A stretch of 64,000 bases of DNA from Meloidogyne chitwoodi (taxonomy: Eukaryota > Nematoda > Chromadorea > Rhabditida > Meloidogynidae), in NCBI GenBank assembly GCA_015183035.1, contig JACZZP010000004.1:930001-994000 (forward strand), given 5' to 3'. The notes under the pieces are model-generated. The model was not told the origin of the DNA. It searched no databases and saw only the letters and a list, made by a program, of their open reading frames with translations. Below, one piece after another: positions 1-11,900 of the stretch (positions within the stretch are counted from its first letter, which is position 1; every line of letters starts with the position of its first letter). A program made the position numbers and the translations under genes.

Positions 1-378
1 TTGTTGCCATAGCTTTGTGTTTCAATGAAATATTCTAATAAAAGTAAATTTAAAATAATACGAGATTTAATGGCATAATAGGTAATCGACTATGATGAAT
101 TTATTGGGATAGGTTACTTTGTGCCAAGTTTTAGTGGCACTGAAAAAGCGAATGAATAATACATTAAATTTATATTCAAATATCGGGATTTCAATTGGAT
201 GGTTATTTTGGTGCCAGATTTGAATGCGGCACTGAAAAGGCAATTTGTAACTTAATTTTTTAATGTAATTTTAGGCGAGAACAGATGACGAAGGTCATAG
301 TTGTGTTCCATCTGAGTGGTACCCATGGTATGTTTTTGTGGGGATTCTCGCGAAGCTCAGCAGAGCATTTTAAATTTC

Positions 379-418
379 TAGCAGCGCGCGAAGCGCGCCC
401 CAAAGCCCGATAGGGCTT
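379..418. repeat. Double GC-rich hairpin, copy 1
   Basis: Two adjacent hairpins are visible: GCGCGC-GAA-GCGCGC, then AAGCCC-GATA-GGGCTT, separated by a few bases. The same pair with the same spacing and flank ('tctagca' before, 'tcaat' after) recurs at 1813-1852. The GC-rich stems stand out from the AT-rich surroundings. The function is unknown. It could be the structured end of a dispersed repeat. Confidence 0.75.
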
Positions 419-1812
419 ATCAATCAGTTGAGAGTGACCTGTCATAAGCAGAAAATGTGAAGCAAAGTTTCTGAAGCAAGGGTTGAAGCAATTGTACAAT
501 GTACAAAATTACAATTGTACAAATTACAAAAGTGCAATTGTACAAATTACAAAAGTGCAATTGTAAACTTTTACAAAAGACAAGTACAATGCGATGGGTA
601 ATTTTGGTGCCGAGTTTGGGTGTGGCACTGAAACGACCGGATGAACATTTAACTTGGATTTTTGTAGGGAAACTGAAGTCGGGGTTTTTGGTGCAGTTGA
701 GGAATTTGTAGTAATGAGATGTGGCTACAAAAGTTTATCGACCACTTGAGTCTCAGATTAAAATTTGGGGAGATGTAAGTCAAAAATTGGGTACTCAAAA
801 GATTTTTTGCCCCAACTTTTTGGAAAATTTTTTATTTTTTCTAAGTATGGATTCGTGATCAGGGTGTATGCTTACCCCTTAAAAGTAAAAAATTTTAACA
901 AAATTTTTCCAAAAGTTAACCCTTATGGAATATTTTCTGAAATATTCAATGGACCTTAACTTTGTGAGTTTTGGTTAGAATAGAATGAAATGAATCTTAT
1001 AAAATAAAGCAAAAAATTAGTTATTTTTTCAGTGAAGAAAAAATTGAAAAATTTTAGGGTTTGGGGTAGTTATGGTTGAATTTTTGAAAATTCAAAAAAT
1101 TTTGGTTTTTTGAAAATTTTTCGATTTTTTGCCATTGGATTGGGCTCAATGTATTTTTAAAAAATTAAGCATATTTTTTGACAACTATTAAGATTTTAAA
1201 ATATTCAGAAAAAGTTATGAATTTTTAAAATTTTGGGTATAAAATTCCATCAAAATTTTGAGGTAAAAAATGGCAAACATCAAAATTAATGTAATGTGGG
1301 CAAATGAGATATCATTTGAAAGCCCTCATAAAGCTGAGTCTAAAAATATTTTTATTTAAATTTTTTGAGTCCATTTGACCAAGCTGTGGGTGGTTGAAAT
1401 TTAAACAATTGGATTATGAGGTGATCGATCTGTAATGAAGAAGCGAAGGCCGAATGCCCAAATATAAGGCTGTGACCGAGGCCGAAGGCCCGAGGAGTGA
1501 CATTCATCAGCAATAAAGAATCGAGGGCCTAAGCCCGAGGAGTGAGACCCATCTGCAATGATGAACCGAGTGCCTAAGGCCCGCGGTGATACATCTGTAA
1601 ATAGGTAATCGAGTATGGGGTTATATGGGAAGGGTTATTTTGGTCCAAAGTTTGAGTGTAGCAATGAAACGGCCAAATAACAAATAAACTTAAAAAAGGC
1701 GGGATTGTGGGGATAATATGAAATTGGTTATTGAGAAGATTCGATGGCCAAAGGCCTGAGGTGTAACATACATTGGGACTCCAGTAAATTTAGCAAAAGC
1801 ATTCTAAAAATC

Positions 1813-1852
1813 TAGCAGCGCGCGAAGCGCGCCCCAAAGCCCGTTAGGGCTT
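1813..1852. repeat. Double GC-rich hairpin, copy 2
   Basis: This is a second copy of the hairpin pair at 379-418. The second loop changes from GATA to GTTA while both stems stay intact. Homology extends about 15 bp upstream (a 'gcattytaaa' phrase) and a few bases downstream, which suggests the 3' end of a longer repeat unit. Confidence 0.75.
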
Positions 1853-2299
1853 TTCAATACCCATAAATGTTTTTTTACCCAAAATTTTTTTTAACTTTCC
1901 AAATTTTTAAATACACCACTGTTACTCTTAACATCCCATATACTGCACTACTGAGTAGAGCACGCTTCCACTAGTTTTTAAATAAATATTTATTTTAAAT
2001 TAAATTATGAAATATTCCCTTTCACTCTACATAATAAATATATATTAATTTTTAATATTTAATTTAAAATAAATTAACTAAACTTTAAATTTATTAATAT
2101 TAAAATAATTTAAAAAATTTTAATTAAAAAATAATTTTTATAAATAAATAATTGTTTAATTTAACAATTATTTCATTTTTAATAATTTTATATATTTTTT
2201 CTGTTCAAATAAATTTAAATTATTTTTCTTTCTTTTCAATTTTATTTAGAAATTAAAGACAAAATATTCAAAAATATTTAAAAAATTAATAAAAAAATT

Positions 2300-3497
2300 A
2301 TGATTTCAACTAAAATTAATTTTAATGAAGAAGAAGAAGAAGAATTAATTTACCAATTAAAGATGAGAGAATTAAATAAAAGTAGAGGTTAAATAAAATA
2401 TTTAATTTTAAATTTAAATTAATTTATTTATTTATAGAATTATTTGTAGAATTAATTACAAAATATCAAGAAATAATTTATTTAAAAGACTATAAACAAT
2501 CAAAAAATATTGATGACAAATTTTTATTGAATGAACAAAATGAAAATAATAAAAATGAAAAAATAATAAATGGTAATTAATTTAAAAATTAAATTTATTT
2601 GATATATGCAAATTAAATAAGACTAAAAGAGAATTTAAAAATCCTGGCTCAGGGGTGTTTCGAAAATTGAGCCTTTCGGAATTTTAAAAGCAGGTTTAAA
2701 GCGTTTTTAAAAAATTTAGAGATTTGTCAAAAAATCAGAAATTCATTAAATTGAGCAATTGAGGGAATATTTGAATTTTAGATTTCAAAGTTGTTTAATT
2801 AATTAATAAAAAAATTAATAGATAAACTTGGAAATTTTAAATTATAATTTAGTTTATTTTACTTACATATCAAATTTTTAATATTTCAATTTAATATTTT
2901 AATCTAGAATTTGTTTAAAGACTAAATAGTTTTATATTTCTATAAAATATGACACTAAAAAATCCTTAAATTAAAAAATTATTTCACTAAATTTATTTAT
3001 TTTTTTAAATAAAATTAATAAAAATAATTATTTTTCTCCTTAATTTTTAAATTAATCAAATAATTATAAAATTTCAGAAAATCAAAAGCCTTATAAATGT
3101 AATAAATGTTCAAAATGTTTTCGTTTTCAATCTAATTTATATGAACATAAATCATTACATAATACAACAATAAATTTAAAAAATAATTTTGTTTGTCCTT
3201 TATGTAGCAAAACTTGCCGTCTTAAAGGAAATTTAAAAAAACATTTAAAAATTCACATAGAAACTTTTGAAGATTTGGAAAAAATATTTTCTTCGTTGTT
3301 CTGGTCGTCCAAAGAAGAATACAGAAAAAGAGCCTTTACCTAAAATTGGAGATGATTTAGGTCTTGTACCTATTATATCAACAAATAATTCAAATAAAAT
3401 GGTTTTTATTTTTAATTTTAAATAATATTTTAAGGATTTATTGTCTAATAATAATTATCGTTCTTCTCCAATTCGTTGGACTTGTGCAAATATTTAA
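2300..3497 (+). CDS. Small C2H2 zinc-finger protein gene (apparent frameshift)
   Basis: Exons read as 2300-2387, 2438-2572 and 3078 onward, with GT-AG introns and matching phases. The N-terminus is acidic (a run of Glu) and probably helical. Exon 3 encodes two classical C2H2 fingers (CNKCSKC...H-x3-H and CPLCSKT...H-x3-H), so a nucleic-acid-binding role is likely. The reading frame stops at 3341-3343. From about 3287 a different frame is open. It carries a basic GRPKK stretch resembling an AT-hook and then a clean GT-AG intron (about 3402-3433, just after an ATG), and ends at TAA 3495-3497. No GT-AG intron joins the two frames, so this is either an assembly indel in the A/T-rich stretch near 3280-3290 or a real truncation. 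The target DNA is unknown. Confidence 0.6.
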
Positions 3498-4054
3498 TTA
3501 TATTAATATTAATTAATTCCCATTAAAATATAAATATAATTTAAATTAGTAAATTAGAAATTGTTATATAAAATAATATTTAGCTTTGATTTTATTTTTT
3601 ATAATTAAATAAAATTGTATAAATATATAAAATTAATTTCTTTTGTTTCTTTCCATTATATTTTTGCTAATTTTATATTTTAATTGATAAGTACGGCTAA
3701 TATTCTTTTCTTCACAACATTTTTTAATTTGTCTTTAGCGTGATCATTAACTTGTTAAACAATTAAAACTTTTACCTTTTAACAATAGACAAATTTATAT
3801 TTAATTTAGAATTAATTTTTAAGTTACAGCCTTGAGTTGACATTTTTTATATTAAAATTGTTCTAATCAGACATGTTACAAAACAATACAAAATCCAATT
3901 AAGTAATAACAAATTTATCATAATACAAATATATTAAATAATGATAAGCCTGTTCAGTGCTAATAATTTTCATTTTTTTAATTTTAAATATTTCTAACTC
4001 CCCTAATTATAAAAAATAAAATAAATATTAAAATTAATTATTATTTTTAAATAT

Positions 4055-5525
4055 TTAATTTTCATTATAATCTTCTAATTCTTTATGAAAAATTAATTTA
4101 ACTCCACCATCTAAAAAGTCTTTATTTGAATGGAAAATCGAATTTTTAAGAAAATTTGAAATAATAACTGAAACATCAAATATTGCATATTTAGTATCTT
4201 TTTCTTCAGATCTAAATCAATAAATATATAATTAATTAATTGATTTTAATTAATAAATTTAAATTAAAGGTTTTCTATGTATTTTAAAAAATATTTTTTT
4301 TTAATTTTTAAAATAAAAATTAATTAATTTACATTTTAATTATTCCTAGTAATATTGATGTTGGTTCAATAATTTCAATTTCAAATGATTTAGTTATTTC
4401 ATTTCTTTTTTCTAAATTTAATGAAAGTAAAGCATTTATTGTAAATGTTGTTAATGCCCAATAAGAAATTCTAGAAATAATTAAAGAAGAATTTTCTAAA
4501 TTTTTAATTTTAGAATTTTTAATTAAATTAAACATATTTTCCAAATCATTTGCTATTAATTGTTCTTTATTTGAAAGAATCATTTTAATTAATGAAATAA
4601 ATTCTGTTTTGCTTTGTTCTTGCATTGCTTTATTAATTATATATATTAATGGTTCTTTATTAAAATTAACAAATTGTTTATGTATAAAACAAACAAATAA
4701 CATAAATAATGTTTTAACTTGATTAAATGTATATTCTGAATTAAACAAATAATATTATTGGTTAAAAGGTCTTTCTTTATACTGACAAAAGTCTGTTAAT
4801 TTAATCCGCATATAAAACTATGAGGTTACTCTAAATTATAATGACATTAGGATATAACGGTGACATAACGATCTCTAGAAGTTTTATCCGTAATAATCTC
4901 TGCTACAATTTATTTTCTAAAAATCAAGATCTTTTCATATAATTATTTATTTTCAAAAAAAGTTTTAAAAAAATACAAAAATTCTCAGGGTAAAGGTAAA
5001 TAAATGAAGATAATTTTGGCAGCATAACGGACTAATAAATGAATAAATTAATTAAAAAATATAAACAAACTTTCACGTTCAGGTGGTGTAATTTGAATAT
5101 TATTATTTGATTTTGACGCTGAAGGGACTGAAATTTTATTTTTAAATAAATATATTTTATAATATATTTTTAAATATATTTTATTTAAAAAAAATTAGGA
5201 AAATTAATTTAAAAAATAATTTATTAAATAAATTAATTATTTACAAACTATTTAAATTCTGGTGGCGACCTTCTATTTTTCTCATTAATATTTTTTTATT
5301 TAGAAAAGAATTATTAAAATTATTACATTTTAATTCTTTTGAAATAATTAAATTTTCTTTTTGTTTTGAAAATTTATTAAAAGATAAAAATTGAACATTT
5401 GGTAATGTTAAAATTGCTAAAATAATTATATTGTTTAATTAAATAAATTAAATAAAATTACCAAAACTTTGTTTAATTATTATTGTCAAACAAAATATTA
5501 AAAATAAAAATATAAATAAATTCAT
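4055..5525 (-). CDS. Predicted secreted protein of unknown family
   Basis: Five exons on the minus strand join in phase: 5525-5462, 5416-5249, 5127-5071, 4735-4333 and 4211-4055. They give about 282 residues. The first exon encodes a short Met followed by a strongly hydrophobic stretch (LFIFLFLIFCLTIII) typical of a signal peptide. The mature part is Asn/Lys/Ile-rich, with few Cys and no motif I recognise. Two donors are of the GTTTGT type. The large fourth exon (about 134 residues) looks helical. It lies about 430 bp downstream of the stop of the chemoreceptor gene on the same strand. It could be a secreted product or a single-pass membrane protein, and I assign no function. Confidence 0.6.
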
Positions 5526-5952
5526 TTTAAAGAAAATTTAAAATTAATAAAAATATTTTTAATTTAATAAAAATTTTGAAAACAATATAATTTTGAAATA
5601 ATATTTATTAATATTTTGTCTACTTATTTTACAAAATCAAAGCAGTTAAGTGCTTATTTTTAATTGATTAAGATAAAAAGAAATATATTTATTTTATTAT
5701 GATTTTCATTTAAAAATATTCTTTAGAGTTTTACTTTATTTAGCAAAATTTTTTAGAGAACTTAAAGAAGTTTTTGTTAATTAAAAAATAATTAAATTTT
5801 AAAATATTTTTATTTAAATGTAAAATATCAATTTAAATAAAAAATGTTAAAGAATCATTGTTAATAATTAAATTAATAAATCTTTAATAATATTCATTCA
5901 AAAAATGTGTGGACAAGACTGAGAACATCTTTCCTTTTTTATTAAAAATCAT

Positions 5953-8900
5953 TTAAAACTGAGTTTCATTAACTATTTGATTTCTTGGAATTACAACAAT
6001 AATATTTGTTGTTTTATTAATTACTTGTTTAATTCTAAATAATTTTAATAAAAATTGTTTAATTATTTTATATTCTTTTTTATAAGCATTATTGTAGTCA
6101 ATACTTAAATAAATAAATTAATAAATTAATTTTTAATTTTCAAATAATTAACCTATTTATATAGAGAATTGGAGCATTACAAATAATAGCAATATTAATA
6201 ATTAATACAGGAATAATTACATATAATGATAATGTTAATTCATTTGTTATTTTAATTGGATTTATAAATAATTTAATAATCATTATACCTAAAATATAAC
6301 AAAATATATTAACAAAAATAATTAAAAATAATGATCGATATATTTTTTTGCTCATATCATTTGTGGAAGAATTAACTAAAAATTAAATATAAATTAAATT
6401 AAAATATTTTTAAATAAATTTGATTATTCCTTTGTTTATTAGAGACCAACACCTTATTCTCGGTAAATGTCCAGTTGATGTCCTATCTTTACGCAAAGGA
6501 CATTTGCAGTTTGCAGGCGTTCTTTGCATTTTTGGCGTTAGGAGAGTCGCTCGCCCATTTTTCCTTTTCCATTATAGTATGCCTTTTGGCACATAGAGGG
6601 AAAAAAGGAAAATAAAAATACTTAATAAATAATAAAGTGAAAATCTTTTTATAAATGATCAAAGATTACATATAAATTTGGGACAACATTTTCAAATATA
6701 TTTCAAGAAGATCGGGGGATAACAACCTTTAATGGGATTATAATGAAGGGATAAAAACCAGTAAAATGTTAAATATTTTGGTAGTTTAGCTTATGTAAAA
6801 TGTCTCATTTGACGGTAATAGTTACGTTCCAGCCTCCTATTTTTGCTTTTTCCCCATTTTCCATTATTTTTTCATAACTTTTTCTGTTTTTGCCTCTGCC
6901 AGGAAAGAGTTAACATATCAAAGTTTATTCGGTACGTTCGCAGGGATAAAAGGTTCCATATCTTTGATCCTTTTTACCATTGATATTGTTCGACCTCGAC
7001 ATTTATAGAAGGTTCGTTTTCCATGAAGTAGTCCAAGTTCTTTGAGTCATTCATCAAAATCATTGTCGTTCAATAAAAGTTTTTTATGTAGATCAAAAGA
7101 TATGAAATTTTAAAGTTGCTCCATATTAATAAAATTGAGAATATGATCACATTTTTCATAATCATAAGTAGTAACCCCACCCCATTTGTCCGACCTTGAA
7201 AAGGTTTCGGACAAATAGGGATGGGAAAAGCCAAAACCTAAAGGACGATTCGCACATTTTGGAAGGAAAAAGCGGTAAAGATCAAAGTGAAGCCAAGACC
7301 TATTGGAGGATTTCGTGTGAAAAAACCACCAATTTGTCCGACCTTGAAAAGGTTTCGGACAAATTGGAGGAGGAAAAGCGGCAAAATTAAAGAGAAGCCA
7401 AGACCTAAAGGACGATTCGGACATTTTGGATGAGCAAAAACCAAAATCAAAGGGAAGCCAATACCTATTGGACGATTTTAAGTGGAAACCAAGACCTTTT
7501 GAATGATTGATTGATAGGTACATATGTACCTATCATAAATGATTGAGTGATTGATTGCCAGGTGATTAATTAATAATTTGATTCTCTGGAATTACCCCTC
7601 CCCAACATAATTGATCTTTCTGGGTTCCAGATATTTTTTGGATTCCAGTTATTTTTTAAAAACTATTTTTCGCGTGCGAATGATCCAAGAATAATACAGT
7701 ATACATTTAAATAAATAAATTAAAAATTAAATAAAAATTAAATTAAAAATAAAATATTATTAAAGATATGGGAGGAAAGGGCGGAGATAAAAAAAGGTCG
7801 AAAATCATTAAAAATAAAAAAATGATTTTTTGATCTTGGGAGGGATAAGAAAATAAGCCTGGCCACGCCCCTTTTTTTGATTATACCAACATTCTTTATA
7901 ATACTACCATGGTCGAAATATCAAACTTACAAAATGTCAAAACGTCAAAATGTCAAACTTACATAATATCAAAAAAGTCAAAATGCCAAATGTTCAAATT
8001 TTATTATTAAAGAAGAGAAGGAAATAAAAAATAGTTGAAAAATATTAAAAAACTACAAATGATTTTGATCTTGGGAAGGATAAGAAAATAAGCTTGACCA
8101 CATCCCTTTTGGATTATATAATTTTATCATATTAGTAAGTGGTTATCTTTTGGATATTTTCTTGGTGATCTTCTGGGTGTGCTATAATTTAAAGTATTCT
8201 AGAACGGTCGACCTTGAACATACCAATAAATTGCTCGAAAGCAGGAGTATAAAAGCCGAGGTTTTTTGTCATTCTTCCATTTAAAATAAAAAATTAAAAA
8301 TCTCTATTTAAATAAAATTATTAAAAATGTCTTTTAATAATTGTCCTCCAGCTAGCAAGCGACCACGCTTCTTTATACAAAATGTGGTACCTCACCTATT
8401 TATTCAAGAGGGTTCTGGTACTGAAAATTTTAATAAATATTATAGACAAATAGATTATGAATCTGACTACAGCAGAAAATTTAAAATGATGAAAACAACT
8501 GGAAAATTTATTATTGAAAAAATACCTGAAAATCCAGAGGAATTACTAAGAAAAATAATGAAAGAATGCATGGATAAAACCATCAAAGAATCGAGAAATA
8601 AATCAATTGAGCCGGATCATTTAGGTGCTCTAATTTCTTCAAAATTATTAGACAACGATATATGGATACCAATTAGAAAAATTCAACAAGATACTATTGA
8701 AAACATTTTAACTCGTTTTCAACTTGTTTCGCAATCAAAAATAGAAAAAGGATCGCTTCTTGGACAGCCATTTACAATAACTTTTCAGACACTTGGTGTC
8801 TCTTCGCTTCCAACGAATTCTTCAATTAGTGGTCGAGCACCACGAGAATCTACAAATTTAAATATTCGAATAAATGATGCTAGTTTAATAAAAATTAAAA

Positions 8901-11900
8901 ACCAAAACAACTTATGCCTTTTCTATGCTCTGGAAATAACTAAAAAATATGCTACAAAAGAATTAGGTGATAGAAGAAGATTTTCCGACTATTTGAATAA
9001 TGATCACCGTCAATTGAAGGATGTTTTAAATCTTCTAAAAGATACAAAAATACCAAACGATCTTCAGGAATATGATGCCGTGAAATTTGTTCCAATTATC
9101 TCTGACTTTTGGAACAATCAATATAAAGATTCAGGATTAAAATTCAAAGTTTTTGTGTTTGGAGGTGACAGTGAAAATCCGAAATTTAAATATGGAAGTG
9201 ATAATTTCAACTTGGCAATATCAATTTATCACTCAAATAATCATTTCGATGGTATAAGAAATGTGGGAGGTATGTTTGGTCTACGAGAAAAATATTGCTT
9301 TACTTGTGAAAAGAAGTATCGTAAAGATTGTGATCATAATATGAAATGCATATCTAGATGTAATCTCTGTGGCCGCGTAGGGGATGGAAGTTGTATGTCA
9401 AACGGAGATTTTTTCAAGACTTGCGATGATTGTGGGAAAAAATATGTCAATGAAGACTGCTTCAACCATCATAAATCTGGAAATAATTGTCGACGATCAA
9501 AACAGTGTGAACAATGTGGTGTAATTTGGTCACTGAAAAATTATAAAAGAGAGCAATCGAAAAAACATATTTGCGGACAAAAGTGGTGCCAAATATGTAA
9601 ACAATTTCACAGCATGGATAGAGGGTGTTTTATTCGTCCATTGGAACTTAAAAAATCAATACCCTATCGACTGGTCACATTTGATTTTGAGGCAACACAA
9701 AATGAACGAGTCAAGGAAATTGGTAAAGAAGAAAAGCGGCTACACAAAGTAAACTTTGTATCAGCAACAGTCACATGCACAAAATGTATGGAAGATGATA
9801 ATCTATGGCGTTCTCCACTCAAACAAAATAAAAAATATTGCACAATTTGTGGAACATATCGAACAATCACATTTTCGCATCGCCCTTTCAATTTTACAAA
9901 GGTTGATGAACAACGAATCACTGAAACACCATTAAAAGATTTTGTACAATGGATTCTTTTTGAACTTAACCAGCAATATACAACGCTAGCATTTTCACAC
10001 TTTGGAGGGCGTTATGATATGGTCATGACCTTCAGGGAAATATATTTGGCAGGAATTGTTCCATCAATGATACGCCGTGGCAATAAACTTTATGAACTGA
10101 AAGTGCCGCGCAATAGGAAATGCAACGAAGTAATATTTCGAGACTCGTTTAATCTTTGTCCAGTCGGTCTGGGAAAGCTGGTTGGTGCATTCGGACTCAA
10201 AATTACTGAAAAACAATTTTTCCCGCACTTGGCGAACATCCCCGCAAACTATTGTAAAACTTTGCCACAACTACCATCCAAAGATGATTACATTTATGGA
10301 GGAATGACAGCTGAAAAACAAATTGAATTTGATAAATGGTATGCACAAGAGAAGAATCAACCATTTTGCTTAGATGAGGCTTTGGCCGAATATTGTATAA
10401 ACGACGTTCAAATACTCACAGAAGCACTTATTGCCTTCAGAACAAAATTCTCAGAAATTAGCAAACAAAAAAACTCAACTCAAGAAGAAGCACAAGGAAT
10501 CGATATTCTAAGAGATGCAATGACTATAGCATCTGCCTGCATGAAACATTTTCGCCTTAATCATCTAAAAGCTGAACATCTAGCAATTGTTCCAGAAAAA
10601 GGATATGACACTTGCGATAATCAAAGTGAGCTTGCCCTCAAGTATTTACAATGGTATGAAGAAACAAAGGGAGTTAAAATAATAAGTGCACATTCTGAAG
10701 GCGGAGAACATCAAGTAGGAAAATTCAAGGTCGACGGATATATTGAAGAAGAAGATAGAGCAATAGAAGTGAATGGTTGTGTTTGGCATGCCTGCCAAAA
10801 ATGTTTTGGCGACGACCTTGAAAAAATATTACCAAATGGAAAAACAGTTGAAGAAACACGTGTAAATGATGAAAAGCGGCTTTCAACTTTGAGAAAACAT
10901 ATAAAGATTGTGGACGTCATATGGGAATGTGAAATAAATAAAATGCTTCGTCGCAATAGAAAGATGAGAAAAGCTTTTGCAAATTACCACGACAAAGGTC
11001 CAATCAAAATGAGAGATTGCTACTTTGGTGGCAGAACTGGACCCGCACAACTACACTTTGACGCAGATAAAGAACAACATAAAATTGCCTACTTAGACTT
11101 TAATTCGCTTTACCCTTCAACAATTGCTACAACATCATTTCCGGTCGGGCACCCGAAATTGCGTATTGTACCATTTGATGAGCAAAAAGTAAATTGGACT
11201 CAAAGTACACAAATTCCGTTTAAAGGAATTTTGAAAGTATTTATTAATCCACCACCGAAACTGGAAGTCCCTGTAATTCCAGTCAAATTTGATGACCGAC
11301 TTCTTTTCCCACTATGCAAAAAATGTTCTCTCGCATACCCAAATGGCGCAAACATCAAAGATTATCACTGCCCACACAATGATGATGAAAGAGGATGGGT
11401 CTCAACATGCACATCAATAGAATTAGAAGAGGCATTAAATGTTGGATATCGAGTAAGCAGATTTTACAGGGGCTTGCATTATGAGAAATGGGATGATCAA
11501 TTATTCAAAAACTATGTAGCCGAATTTATGGCAATGAAAATTCACGCTAGTGGTTTTCCTGACGGAATAATGGGTAAAGAAAATGAAGATAAATTTATGT
11601 TGGAATGTAAAGAAAGATTTGGAATTGAAGTTCAAAGAGAAAAAATGGTGCCAGACAAAGCAATGCGGTACATCTCAAAATTAATGCTGAATTCTCTTTG
11701 GGGTCGGTTCAGCCTTAGAAATACACTGTCAAAAAGTGTAGTCACCGACTCGCCTTATGAATTGCGCGAATATGCCACAAATTTCTCTATAGAATTACAA
11801 TCAGTAGACAAATTAACTGAAGAGACTGCTTTAATAACATACAAACCAAAAGAAGAGTTCATCGTTGAACATGACACTTCAAATATCACTGTTTCATTAT

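Larger units (their letters stand above)
1..2290. other. Repeat-rich, gene-poor left end
   Basis: I see no convincing gene here. Several short open frames exist but lack splice context and family motifs. The stretch is dominated by diverged copies of a unit containing GTGCC...GGCAC mini-inverted repeats followed by 'actgaaa' (about 119-150, 210-235, 608-635, and a decayed one near 1632-1662). Around 1440-1600 there are variants of 'cgagggcctaagcccgagg'. The phrase 'taggtaatcga.tatg' occurs near 80 and again near 1600, so parts of this region look like two copies of one longer repeat. Base composition is less AT-biased than the gene-containing DNA that follows. Confidence 0.6.
6462..7589. repeat. 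Maverick left terminal inverted repeat
   Basis: It begins GGTAAATGTCCAGTTGAT and ends GATTCTCTGG, each matched in inverse orientation at the right end. Two left-only stretches interrupt the match, roughly 6663-6815 and 6905-7100, so this TIR is about 290 bp longer than the right one. The inner third contains imperfect tandem units starting AAGCCAAGACCTA and two copies of a TTTGTCCGACCTTGAAAAGG hairpin. Confidence 0.88.

Noticed and set aside
260..959. Three short frames of 64-79 codons near the left end
   Set aside because: They cover repeat sequence, have no splice-linked partners and no recognisable motif.
7186..7505. Possible CRISPR-like array
   Set aside because: The units are irregular in length, the repeats are degenerate, and the region is a eukaryotic virus-like TIR with no cas genes.
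7110..7523. Open frame of 137 codons in the left TIR (and its mirror at 23259-23675)
   Set aside because: It follows the minisatellite units of the TIR, has repetitive composition and no promoter or family motif. The mirror copy exists only because the TIRs are inverted repeats.
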